A DNA stretch of 64,000 nt from Chrysopilus asiliformis (taxonomy: Eukaryota; Arthropoda; Insecta; Diptera; Rhagionidae). Below the pieces are notes generated by a model, which did not search any database, was not told the DNA's origin, and was given only the letters and a program-made list of their open reading frames with translations. Positions 1 to 10,379 of the stretch are shown piece after piece; within the stretch, counting starts at the first letter, position 1; each line of letters opens with the position of its first letter. Location of the stretch: positions 60,795,182 to 60,859,181 of the forward strand of contig OZ035963.1 in the NCBI GenBank assembly GCA_964034945.1, in the 5' to 3' direction. The translations under genes and the position numbers were made by a program.

Positions 1-469
1 GTGGGCAGGTGCGCGTCTTTTTTTATATTTTTGGTGTCCGGTACACACGTGGGTTGGGCATTTACTACTATAGTACTATGATTATGCGACTTATTTAAAG
101 TGTAACATCGTTTTTGGTATTTTTTTCAATTAATAATTTGGCCATTATTATTTTTATTTGACTTTGAATGGTGTGTCAATAATGGACTATTTTTTTGTGG
201 GAAAAATATAAGGCAAGTTTGTATTGCGCATCGATAAAATTGTCTGTTTTTAGATAATCCCGAAACCTCGGGATTTCAAAGACCAACCCAGCCCAGTTTA
301 AAACGATTTTTTGTAAAACGATGAAGAAGAAAAAATTCTGAGGTTAAATTTAAAAAGTTTTTGATAAATTGTGTGTAATTTATTGACATAGGGTGGAGTT
401 AAGATTGATGAGTTTTTTTTTGCAAACTTTTAGACGATGTGGCGATAAATTCAAGTAACATTCGGGTAG
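1..469. other. AT-rich non-coding stretch
   Basis: No recognisable gene, RNA or repeat boundary is visible. The sequence is AT-rich with many T and A runs. Short open frames here have no protein-like composition. Confidence 0.5.
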
Positions 470-650
470 GTTTGAAATTTCCGGCAATTTTTCCTCAAAA
501 AGGCCTGTTGCACTGCGATATCTTTTCGGGAAGCAGGCTTGGAAAATCTCTAAATTTTCTCGAAAACGGTTCTTTGTCCGAGGAAAAAAAATTTAAGACG
601 TTTCCCCGTCCAATTTTCTTGTAGTTTTCTCGAAAAGGGTATAGCAACCG
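470..650 (-). repeat. Fragment of a dispersed repeat sharing 'ttttctcgaaaacgg'
   Basis: The stretch around 515-575 matches the reverse complement of about 3338-3385. Both contain a 'tctctaaattttct' block, a 'gaaaacg' block and a 'ttttcgg..aag..ggctt' block in the same order. The two are therefore inverted copies of one dispersed family. No terminal repeats or target duplication are visible, so the class is unknown. Confidence 0.5.
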
Positions 651-724
651 TATATAAAATTCATCATGATAGCTTTCGACCTTTTGTGCCCCCTCCTCCT
701 CGTTTCCACACGCTTTCTCGTGAT

Positions 725-1330
725 TTTTATACCCGTATGGTGAAACCAAAGGGTATATTAACTTTGCCTTACCATTTGTACTGCCAAGATCCCGTCATCG
801 CACAAAAAAATGAATTACACCAGTGTGTTTAGAATGATAAAAAAAGTTGAATTTAGCATGTCCGTCCGTCTGTCTGTCTGTCCGTCTGTCTGTCTGTCCG
901 TCTGTCCGTCCGTCTGTCTGTCTGTCTGTCCGTCCGTCTGTCTGTGGCGCGGATTGCGGGCGCACGGATTGAGCTAGAGACTTGAAAGTTTGCACAGATC
1001 CGTTTTTCGTAAAATGCGAGGCTAAGTTCGTTCATGGGCAAAAATGGACCATTAGGGGGGGTACCCCCCATACGAACGAAATCGTTTTTTGTGGATATCT
1101 CGAAAACGGTGCATCTTATCAAAAAAGTCCAAGAACAAAAGTTATTTAGGATATGATTCTACATAAAACTCCCATACATCAAAATCCGATTGGAATAAAT
1201 TTTAAAAAATCTTATTGGGAAGTTTGACTTCAAAGTGGAATTTTGGTATAACTGTTCGAATTTTGATACGAATATCACCATACGGGTCTCCAATGATTGC
1301 CAGATTGGCAATTATAGCTTTTGTTATGTT
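725..1330 (+). mobile_element. (GTCY)n dispersed element, copy 1 (mini-me-like)
   Basis: This is a non-coding element about 606 bp long. It starts 'TTTTATACCCGTATGGTGA' and ends near 'TAGCTTTTGTTATGTT', and near-identical copies lie at 5530, 12486 (reverse) and 29323. Landmarks in order are the 5' head, a (GTCY)n tract at about 859-943, a conserved core reading 'gattgagctagagacttgaa', a G/C block 'gggggggtaccccccata', and an inverted copy of the head (TCACCATACGGGT) about 55 bp before the 3' end. The tail holds a small hairpin, 'tgccagattggca'. The reverse-strand open frame over the core recurs in the other copies but looks like a by-product of sequence conservation. (GTCY)n plus a short core is the design I recall for dipteran mini-me retroposons; that assignment is inference. 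Confidence 0.85.
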
Positions 1331-2170
1331 TTGTATGAAGTTTAGTACCTACCACCGTCCCAATACCGCTGACAGGTGAATGTGCAATTTCCTATCGTTT
1401 TTCTTGAGAACAAGAACGGGAAACCAAAAAACCTTACAAATGTCGAAGACTCATTTATGGCTCATCATTAATGAACAGTGGCACGGCAATGTAGTAGAAA
1501 GTTGCGCGGTAGAATATTGCAGTTAATGAGCACTAAAACTTTACAAATGTTTTGTGTGTTTTCCCAATGGTAACTAGCGGAACAAAAGTTCCAAATCCTA
1601 CCAAGTTATATAAAATTGTAGGTGCATCGTTAGAGAAAAAAATTGTTATGGCACCTCAATTTGAGCAGATGTTTTTTAATCTTATGTAATAAATAAAGAT
1701 CACTGATCTTGACCTTGTTGTAAACAAACTACGATTTAATACTTCGTCATTTCAGTATTAAGAATAATTATTACAACTTTTTTTTGTCTTGAAACAAGAG
1801 ATGAGTACACTTGACTGAGCTGAAACGTCGTATGACATAAGAAAAACATTTTTTTTTATAAATTTTTGTATGTCTAATAGTCAAATAATCTCGATCAGAT
1901 ATAATGGGCTGGACTCGATTTATCTTAGACTTCTTATGTTGCAAAAACACACAAAAAATGTTACGACAGCGAAACGATTGAAAGCTAAGAAAAAAAAAAA
2001 TTATGAAAAATAATAAAATTATCGCATCGGATCTGATTCTAAGGTAAGAAAACATGAAAACTTTGGGGTCTTACATATGTTATCTCGATGTTGTATTGAT
2101 CGTAGCAAGATTTATTAGTTTTATGCTATGGAAGTTCCAGTGAGCACATCTTCAAAAACAATGGACCAAC
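1331..2170. other. AT-rich non-coding stretch
   Basis: I see no gene, terminal repeat or tandem structure. The 94-codon reverse open frame at 1771-2055 is rich in F, I and K codons from poly-A/T runs and is probably chance. Confidence 0.45.
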
Positions 2171-2212
2171 AGATCACATCACATCACATCACATCACATC
2201 AGATCAGATCAG
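2171..2212. repeat. (ATCAC)n microsatellite passing into (GATCA)n
   Basis: About five to six pentamer units 'ATCAC' are followed by two to three 'GATCA' units. The change of unit suggests slippage after a point mutation. Confidence 0.9.
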
Positions 2213-2854
2213 TTTAGATCCGATGTTTCTTCATCGTCGTCTTTATTAAACATCATCAGCGAAAAACCGACACTTTGTCGAGTATAAAAACGTTTTGTCT
2301 CTATGGAAGCGCACCGCAAGCTTAAGATGTTTTATGTTTTTTCTTTGCTAAAACTTTTTTTTCTAATGCCGGACTTATGAAAACATCTTCGGTTGAGGTT
2401 TTTATGCCGGATTTTCTTGGTATTCTTAGTAATTGAGACTCGTGCCTTAAAGAAACGTTTTTTTTCTTAAAACAATTGGCCCGATGTGGCTGATTCTACA
2501 TAGCAAAGAACGTAAGATCTAGCGAATTAACTTTGGTTTTCGAGTTGTGCGGTTATTGCATTACTGACGATTTTTAGTTATACTTGATTAAAAACCCATA
2601 AAAATGTTTAGCTACGCGATTTACGGTCTTTAAGTGTTTTTTTGCACCTTGTATGTTGGCTGAAAATTTTGAAACCTGACCATCGGAGACTTGTGGTTAA
2701 TTGCCGGCCTGCACTATAATTTTTCTGTCTTCTATTCATAAGGGCAATGTGTGTTTTCACAATGTTGTCAATCAGTTTCCTCATCATTAGCAGGTAATCA
2801 TAGTTTAAAATGCGGTTGAATCAATGAAAATTTCTATAACCGCTCATGCTAATG
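2213..2854. other. AT-rich non-coding stretch
   Basis: No gene or repeat is recognised. A 'GTATAAAAA' box occurs at about 2282, but no coding sequence follows, so it is not called as a promoter. Confidence 0.4.
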
Positions 2855-3640
2855 AATGTAATGCTGAAGCGGTAGCTGGAAATCTCACACGAGCCGTTTT
2901 CTAGAAAATTATGCCAAATCCAACACCTGCACCCCCCCCCCTCCACTTCTACGAGCATTCCTTGTAGTGAAACTCCACGTCTAGCCCCCAAAAAGTTTCG
3001 GGGAGCAAATGAACAGTTTTCGAGAAATGTAATGCTCAAGCGGTAGCTGGAAATCTCACACAAGCCGTTTTCTAGAAAATTATGGCAAATCCAACACCTG
3101 CACCCCCCCCCCCTTCTCCACTTCTACGAACATTCCTTGAAGTGAAACTCCACGCCTAGCCTCCAAAAAGTTTCGGGGGCAAATGAACCGTTTTCGAGAA
3201 AACTTCAAAGAATTCCCAATTTTTTTTAGTTGACAAGTCCGTTTCAAGAATTTTTTTTTGGGATTTCCTATACCTAAAAACTTCTGCAATGCATCAGAAA
3301 ATTCACGCCCGTATCTGCTTTTTTTTGAATAGCGAAGAGTCGTTTTCAAGAAAATTTAGAGATAATACAAGCCGACTTTCCGAAAAGTACGCACGATGAG
3401 CCGCGTTAGATAAAAGTTCACGGAAGAGCAATGTGTCCACCTGCGACCGTTTTTGCACTGCGACGAGCCGTTTTCGAGAAAATTGCGGGCGCTCAAGCTT
3501 CTTGCGCTGAACGGCAAGTCTGATCTCTAGCGTGAAAACTACTCAACCGATTGAGCTCAAATTTTAGGCCTAATGTTCTGAGGGCAATAGAACGGGTAAT
3601 TTAAAAATTGATTTTTTGAACAATTTTCCTCTCTTTAATG
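2855..3640 (+). repeat. Dispersed repeat with an internal ~171-bp tandem duplication
   Basis: Two units begin 'taatgctgaagcggtagctg' at about 2859 and 'taatgctcaagcggtagctg' at about 3030. Both run on through 'aaatccaacacctgcacc', a poly-C run and 'aaaaagtttcggg'. The phrase 'gccgttttcgagaaaa' then recurs at about 3190, 3330 and 3470. At 3530-3575 the text 'aaccgattgagctcaaattt' resembles the core of the (GTCY)n elements. The 470-650 fragment is an inverted relative. The element class is not known. Confidence 0.6.
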
Positions 3641-5058
3641 GAATTTTCTTACCCTCTAATTGTTTCGGATTTTTTAAAAAAATGTTTTCCGCATATTTTT
3701 TCTTACAATACAATGATGTCACTTAACTTGAATGTAGGTTGGTCGTCTGGAAAAAGCAAACTTTACAAATAGTCAATTTATAAGTAATTCAAAGTGTTGT
3801 AATCCGCACCTACTCGAACAAAAATCGATAAATGGCCATTACCAAATTTTCTATCTCTCGGAAAGCATAATTAATGTCCTCAATTGTCAAAATATTGGCA
3901 AGAACCAATTGTTCATCGCGGTAAAAAGTCGTGACATAACGCAAATAGCTAAAAGCCCATCTTATATTTATAGCCAATAGTTGAGAATCCGTGTTATAAA
4001 CTTACCGGGAAAATTAAAATTTTTGGCAATCGACGGAGGTAAGGAAAAAAAATTGATTATATCATTGTGGCAATAACAATTTACCGGCGTAATAAAACAT
4101 TTCGCATACAACACGACATCGAATCCAATCAGTTGACATTTAATGGACTGCCATCGAATATTGCTCTCCTAATCTGGACGATCGCGCGAAAAAAAAATCC
4201 GCGATCGCGCATCTGATCTGCCGGATTTTCAGTCCGCGCGAACATCTCTGTACATCTTTACCATTTGGTATGAAAAAAATTTAAAAGATTATAATGATTG
4301 CAACATGCGGGCCAACATTAAAAATTGCCAAATTACAATCCGTGCTAAGCAACCTGTAGTAATGAAAAAATTAAACATTCTTTATCTAATTTAACGTGCA
4401 TTCGTATGGATCGCTTGATTATCGATTAGTGGGAAGAGATAGTTTTTTTTAAAAAAGATGCCAAGTGAAGTAATTGTGCTGGAAGTTCATGAAACCTTCC
4501 GTGTCCATCGATCGAAATGACCATTCCTTGCCTGTCCAGTTGCATTGATCTTTAGGTTTTTTTTTATATTTACAATTTTGAGCTCGTGTAGCAAAGTATC
4601 TGCATATTTTTTACATTATTCTCAAGGGTTTATCTAGAATTGTGTGGGAGAATTGGGTAAAATGGGCTCTTTTGCATAGATAAGTATTTGGCGGTTACAA
4701 ATTTTGGTTCACTTCCAGTAGAGACTGAGTGTGACGGACAACATTGAAAATTCAAGCTCCATTAAGGTTGTTACAGACTGTTCAGTGGCGCATTTGAAAA
4801 GTCATTCGCAAAGCGGGGTGGGACGCAGAGCCTTAGGGTTTTGCGCCTGTCGGGAGTTTTTAAAAACAGGTCTTGAGATTATCGGTCATCTAAGAAAGAT
4901 TTTAAAAGAATTTAAATGTTAATGGACCTACACAGATTTTTTCAGCCCCCCTCCCACCCTTCTTGAAATAAAATTACGAAACTTCAAGTTATACCAAAGG
5001 CTACAAGGTGCAAAATTTAAACTTAAGTCACCGGCTAGTTTCTAATGGCGTAAGTGGT
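3641..5058. other. AT-rich non-coding stretch
   Basis: Mostly featureless. A GC-rich patch at about 4168-4210 contains 'gatcgcgcg' and 'gcgatcgcgc' and could form a short hairpin. The 63-codon open frame at 4731-4922 is not recognised and is probably chance. Confidence 0.4.
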
Positions 5059-5130
5059 AATTTTGCACCCCCTCACCCCTCGAATTTTGCACCCCCTCAC
5101 CTCTCGAATTTTGCACCCCCTCATCCCTCG
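5059..5130. repeat. 24-bp tandem repeat, three copies
   Basis: The unit 'aattttgcaccccctcac' plus 'cYctcg' starts at 5059, 5083 and 5107, an exact 24-bp period with one or two substitutions. The period is a multiple of three, so both strands stay open as repetitive peptides. That explains the short open frames here without a gene. Confidence 0.9.
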
Positions 5131-5330
5131 AGACCAGATTTTCGATGGCATTTTCTCAGTGAACCGATTGTTCCCGCGATCGTTTTTTGTGATCGTCGGG
5201 AGGAAGTGTTCTAAATTTTTAGTTTGAATCATTGATTATTGGTTTGGATCTTCGAATCTTGGAATATTTGTGAAGCCGTGAACCTGTTATAAGCCGGACA
5301 AATTTCCTAATTGGGTAGTATTTTGGCTTT

Positions 5331-5471
5331 GAACTGCCCATAAACATATCAAGCTAATATCTGTCTCTTCGAACTCATTTTCTTGATTTTTCTAGGGAAC
5401 TTCATATCGTCGTCACACTACCGTAGACCTATCTCCCTCTTCTCAAGTGTGACGTATTTTATGGGCAGTTC
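5331..5471 (-). mobile_element. 'Cgtcacac' MITE, copy 1
   Basis: This short palindromic element is bounded by 'GAACTGCCCATAAA' and its inverted form 'TTTTATGGGCAGTTC'. Inside are 'cgtcgtcacactaccg' and 'aagtgtgacgtattttatg', in the same order as the better copy at 47936-48093 read on the reverse strand. Similar elements with 'TGTCCATAAA..ACGTCAC' ends are common in dipteran genomes as I recall. No target duplication is clear. Confidence 0.75.
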
Positions 5472-5529
5472 CTTATAAGGTACTGTTTCATGGTTTTGTG
5501 TTGTTGTCAAGGCTTCAAACTCCCATCGA

Positions 5530-6115
5530 TTTTTATACCCGTATGGTGAAACCAAAGGGTATATTAACTTTGCCTTACCGTTTGTAACGCCAAGATCCCG
5601 TCATCGCACAAAAAAATGAATTACACAAGTGTGTTTAGAATGATAAAAATATTTAATGTTTGCATGTCCGTCCGTCCGTCTGTCTGTCCGTCTGTCCGTC
5701 TGTCCGTCTGTCTGTCCGTCTGTCCGTCTGTCTGTGGCGCGGATTGCGGGCGCACGGATTGAGCTAGAGACTTGAAATTTTGCGCAGATCCGTTTTTCGT
5801 AAAATGCGAGGCTAAGTTCGTTCATGGGCAAAAATGGACCATTAGGGGGGGTACCCCCCATACGAACGAAATCATTTTTTGTGAATATCTCAAAAACGGT
5901 GCATCTTATCAAAAAAGTCCAAGAACAAAAGTTATTTAGGATATGATTCTACATCAAAATCCGATTGGAATAAATTTTAAAAAATCTTATTGGAAAGTTT
6001 GACTTCAAATTGGAATTTTGGTATAACTGTTCGAATTTTGATACGAATATCACCATACGGGTCTCCAATGATTGCCAGATTGGCAATTATAGCTTTTGTT
6101 ATGTTTATCATATGT
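5530..6115 (+). mobile_element. (GTCY)n dispersed element, copy 2 (mini-me-like)
   Basis: This copy aligns along its whole length with copy 1 at 725-1330, from 'TTTTATACCCGTATGGTGA' to 'CTTTTGTTATGTT'. It has a shorter (GTCY)n tract (about 5666-5735) and a small deletion in 'acataaaactcccatacatc'. The strong identity outside the tract suggests both copies are recent. Confidence 0.85.
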
Positions 6116-7539
6116 ATCTATTCGAAATTTTTGGATGTGCGAATTATAAACTCTGAGTTAAAATTTAGTTCTTGTACCGGATTAAATTCGTAGCGAGAAT
6201 TGAAATTTGACTAGCGGTATAAGAATTTAAAAAGTTTGCCTATAAAAAATGTAGCGCGTTTTAAGGGGGAAGGGTAAGAATTCCACACATAATATCGAAT
6301 TAAAGTGTGAAAGTGGTCCAAAGATGTGAAAATTCGTGTGATATATTTATAGGCAACGTTCAAGGTGGTATTCACCACAAAATATTTAAATAATATTAGT
6401 TTTTCTAAAGTTAAAAATACTATAATGTTTTGAAAAATCCCCGATTTAACCCCCATCTCCCCCAAATAAAATAATTTACTAACGAACATATAAATGAGTT
6501 TGGCAAGTTCAATGATTTCTGACCGATCAGGGAGATTGTGGTTCACAAAAACGGTCGAACACCGTGAAAAAACCATCGTGGAGGCGACCTCCGTGAGCAA
6601 AAAAGCCATTAAAGTTTAAATAATTTTTATTTTATTATTATTAACAAGATCGCAACAATTCACAGAGATGCCATTTAAGGTTTATAACTTACAGGTCGGA
6701 AGTTTTATTAGACTTAACTAAACGTACGTATCTACAAAATATTATGATGAACGTCTTTTTGTTTCTGTACAATTTTTTTAACGATGGCTGCGTGATCGCA
6801 TATCGCGATGATCGTGATTGAATATTTTGATGGATTCAGTGACAGGTTAGAAATGTTTTCAAATTAAATTGGCTTTCCGGAAATATTTTGGCAAAAACTG
6901 AACATCATCAACACGAAAATGGATAGGAAAAACGCTTTGCTATGCGATATAAAAATTAAGAATTGTCCTGTCCTATGAAAGATCATGTTTTATGGAGGCA
7001 ATTAAAGGTCGAAATGATTTTTTAAAGAATTTTTATAGAGCAAAAGCAACTGAAATTCTTTTGGGAAGAAGTATTTTTGAAATTTCAGATGATAAATGAA
7101 TGTTAAAAAGTGGCATCTGATGAAGATTTATTACGTTTGATTGCAATTTTTATTATGTCCGGATCGCATATGTACAACGAGTGCAATTAAAATGGTTTTT
7201 TTTTTCTAAACTTAAAAAAAAAAAGTTCAACATGTTGCGAGTATGTGGAGCTTGATTAAGTAAAAGACCTTCTTGGCAGAATCATTAGAAATTCTAATCG
7301 AATCCAATGACGCAAAAATAATTAAAATTGACAACGTTTTCGATTATGCTAGGAGTTTCTGTAAGGAAAACCATCGGTCATTGTTCTCAATTAAACGCTT
7401 TAATGATCATAAACATAATTACTGAAGACGTTAATAAATTACTATTGGTTGGAAATCAATTACAGGAGGAATATCTTAAGACTTGTACGTCGGGAGTCAC
7501 GAAAATGTGTATAAATTTGCATTAAGGATGAATCACCTG
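6116..7539. other. AT-rich non-coding stretch
   Basis: No gene is recognised. A 132-codon reverse open frame spans 6211-6609. Its translation has no motif I know and lies in AT-rich sequence with no supporting neighbours, so I treat it as probable chance. Confidence 0.4.
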
Positions 7540-7990
7540 TCTGGAGGCAAAAACCGTATTCAGATCCCTAGAAGAAGAGGGGGTAGAAAGAGGAATTCTG
7601 GAAAACGGCATATCCTATTTCTTTTCTTTGATACCTCTTGAACTTCTGAAGTGATTTCGATCTGGTTTTCACAAATAAAGAGGCCATTTCACAAAAACAA
7701 TGTTCGTCTACTTAACGCTTAGACTGCCGGGGTGGCTATTTTGACGGGAATTTGATTCAAAACGGTATTAGAGACATTTCTCTTTTTTCTCACTTCAATT
7801 TAACCCTTCTCTTCCCCCTAAACCCCTCTCCCACGGTTCGGTTTTAATCACTAGAAAGATCGTCCTTCAAGGAAATTCACTTAAATCTACACCTCCTATT
7901 TTTCTGTGAACCCCTCTCCCGCTATTTTCTACATTTCTAAGGAAATTTGGATCAGGTTTGCACTGTTTTTCAGCTGTTCTCTCAAGGTTG
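7540..7990 (-). repeat. Pyrimidine-rich dispersed repeat, inverted relative of 9100-9660
   Basis: The stretch around 7590-7690 ('ggaattctggaaaacggcat', 'cttctgaagtgatttcga') aligns with the reverse complement of about 9440-9530 ('gaattttagaaagcggcata', 'cctctgaagcgatttcga'). Both contain blocks of 'cccctctccc' type. The two lie about 1.1 kb apart in opposite orientation. No coding potential or terminal repeats are seen. Confidence 0.6.
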
Positions 7991-9099
7991 TTTTTCGTCT
8001 ACTTAAATCAACAATTTCAGGGAGGAAAATGAACATCAAAGTATTTTATGGCACGCTAAGATTTACTTATTAAGAATATCAAGTGACCACAAATGACGTA
8101 TATTTTAGCCAAAACACCTCCGTTGTGCAAGTGTTAAAAATCGAAGTTTTTTTAAGCAATTTTATGCGGATATCATAGCAAGTGGTAGGTGTAGGAATTA
8201 AATAACACAAGCTCGATTCAATTACATTAATTTCCACCAATAACAGTCAATTTTCATGATTGATAATTGACACCAAAGGTCGATGGCGATGTAAATAAAA
8301 ACAATATCTTTTCGTAAATTCCCTATTAATGATTATAACGATGATTGACTGCTAAGTAGGTCCGGTCCCGTCCACTCCGATACGGTATAACCGAAAATCC
8401 ACCTTTTATGCGAACTTTATCTCACATTCTCACCTCTTGCCGTGAATTATGAGGTTATTAAGTGAATAATTTAATTAAAAAGTTCATTGAATTACGGAAA
8501 ATTGCTAAAGCGCAGTTGAAATTGAATTGAATTGCATATACTGAATTGTAAGTGAGTGTTGAAATAATATCAGGGTCTTGTGGTATAAGGAATTTTATAG
8601 TTGAAAAAAAAAATCTTCAAAAAATAGGTAAAGGTTTTGCGGCCCGCCTTTTTTCACTTGCGTTTTTTTATATTATTTTATGATGAGTAAGTCGACTCCA
8701 ATATTTGGACTGCACGATTATTCCAAGAAATCTAATACAGAAAAATTTGAAAATATCATGCTATGCAATATTAATGATTTCTCTGTTTCGTTTATCTGAA
8801 GATTTGATCTTAATGTAGATACAAAGAGAATTTGCCAAAGTATCTTTTCTTAGAAAGATATTCTTTGTAAATGGACGTTGAATCGATAAACCTTAAAGAT
8901 GCATTTTGATAATTCGTGGTTTTATTATAAATGGGGTAATTGTCGAAATTGTCTTTGAAACAGTAAGGACTTTTGTTAAATAAAAAGCCATTGATTGTAT
9001 TCTCAATTTTCAAACGGTTTTTACTAGGGTTATTTGCAAAGACATAATAAGTACATTTGGTAATTTCTCATCAGACCAGTTTTATAATCTCAAAAAAAG
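7991..9099. other. AT-rich non-coding stretch
   Basis: No gene or repeat boundary is recognised. At 8200-8480 the sequence is TAAT-rich and less repetitive ('attcaattacattaatttcc', 'gattgataattgac'), which could be regulatory DNA, but this rests on composition only. Confidence 0.35.
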
Positions 9100-9660
9100 T
9101 GTAGCGATGCTGTTTTTCAAAATTCCCCTTCCGAGATAAGTTGATGGGCTGGTGAAAACCGGATTAAAACGCTATCAAAATAGCTGAAAATGTCTGGAGA
9201 GGGTTAAAACGCCATCAAAATAGCTGAAAATGACTGGAGAGGGTTAAAACGCCATCAAAATAGCTGAAAATGTCTGGAGGAAGAGACGGGGTAGATTTAA
9301 ATTGGGAAAAAAATCCTTGAACAATGATCTTTCTAATGGTGAAAACCGGATTAAAATCTTTTAATAATCGTAGAAGATAGCAGGGGAGGGGTAAAGGGGA
9401 GGGACAGTTTTAGATGGACAAACAATTTTCTTATAAGATAGTCTCTTTCTTAGTGGAAACTGCATCGAAATCGCTTCAGAGGTTCATGAAAAATCAGCAG
9501 AGAGAATTTGTTATGCCGCTTTCTAAAATTCCCCTTCCTCTTACCCCCTGTCCTGATATTTCTTGAACCGCTAAAGGAATTTTGAGACGGTTTTCTATAT
9601 TACAGAGGTAAATGGTCAAGCAAATTTATCGCCCACTAAAATAACCTCCATCTTTGCTTG
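9100..9660 (+). repeat. Pyrimidine-rich dispersed repeat with a 40-bp tandem triplication
   Basis: This is the direct-orientation relative of 7540-7990. It contains three copies of a 40-bp unit starting at about 9161, 9201 and 9241 ('ttaaaacgccatcaaaatag', then 'ctgaaaatgtctggagaggg'). The units differ at only a few bases, so the triplication is recent. Confidence 0.7.
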
Positions 9661-9689
9661 TAAACCCGTCTCCTGTGTGTAAACCCCTC

Positions 9690-9800
9690 GTTTCAGGCAA
9701 AATTCTGAGGATGTTGGTTTGGCGGTCTTTCTGTTGTACGTATCGTAAATAACTCGAGAACACATTGACCTGGCGACTTGAAATTTTTTGTAAATCAGAT
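9690..9800 (+). repeat. Truncated fragment of (GTCY)n family B
   Basis: It aligns with 38755-38910: 'caggcaaaattctgaggatg', then 'acgtatcgtaaataactcga', 'gaacacattgacctggcgac' and 'ttgaaattttttgtaaat'. The (GTCY)n tract is reduced to 'ggcggtctttctg'. Only about 110 bp of the family is present. Confidence 0.6.
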
Positions 9801-9814
9801 TAAGCTTGTCCCAC

Positions 9815-10104
9815 AATTGGCGCGGTGCGGCAGCGGCGCGGTTAGCTCAGAGCGGCAGGGCGACAGCCGCAGTCATTTTTAAACCGAAATTACGCGGCGC
9901 GGTTGCAGCTCTATTTGTGTTCTTATAACCTAAAAATCGCGGAAAATTTGAAGATTATTAATTTTTCCGTTTCATTTTCCGTTTCGAATGCGTTTCCAAA
10001 GTTCTTTTCCATCTTTTTACTTGATAAAAATATTTGCAACAACACTCAGAAAACATAAACAACTGTCACCGCTTCCAACCGCGTCTGAAAGTAGAAACTA
10101 GACC
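9815..10104. other. GC-rich patch in AT-rich DNA
   Basis: Between about 9815 and 9910 the sequence turns GC- and CpG-rich ('ggcgcggtgcggcagcggcg', later 'cgcggcgcggttgcagctc'). The repeated 'gcgcggtt' words resemble the ends of a degenerate MITE, but I cannot find a matching far end. Confidence 0.3.
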
Positions 10105-10379
10105 TACACTCAGAAAAATGTCCAGGTCAACTTTTTGTTAGGTTAACTCTGACCTTACAGAGGTGTCTGTAAGCCAGCTAGCGGTCAGAGTTAACCTATC
10201 TAAGGTCAACTCGTGCAGCTCCCAATCCCCTACTTCACCTGCTGGTGGCTTAATTTCAGAATTTCTCCGACCACAGGTCAACTCAGTTTTACTTGCCCAC
10301 ATGCAGGCGAACGCGCGCCTGCCCGAGGCCAATTACGCCGTTGTAGGTCGTCGAGTTAGCCTCCATTTTTCTGAGTGTA
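10105..10379. mobile_element. TA-flanked MITE with CACTCAGAAAAATG ends
   Basis: The ends are perfect inverted repeats, 'TACACTCAGAAAAATG' at 10105 and 'CATTTTTCTGAGTGTA' at 10379, compatible with a TA duplication as in Tc1/mariner-type MITEs. A second internal inverted repeat, TAGGTTAACTCTGACC and GGTCAGAGTTAACCTA (about 10139-10199), can form a hairpin. Open frames on both strands (10138-10408) fall inside the element and are not genes. A diverged relative lies at 28008-28300. Confidence 0.85.

Noticed and set aside
853..1122. Open frame across the (GTCY)n element core, recurring in similar form at 5601-5912, 12678-12986 and 29414-29671
   Set aside because: The similarity reflects shared repeat DNA. 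The end of the frame is a translated microsatellite, the frame and start shift between copies, and no known domain appears.
2279..2300. GTATAAAAA box as a promoter
   Set aside because: No plausible coding sequence or other core-promoter context follows.
6211..6609. 132-codon reverse frame
   Set aside because: Composition follows the AT-rich DNA and no family is recognised.
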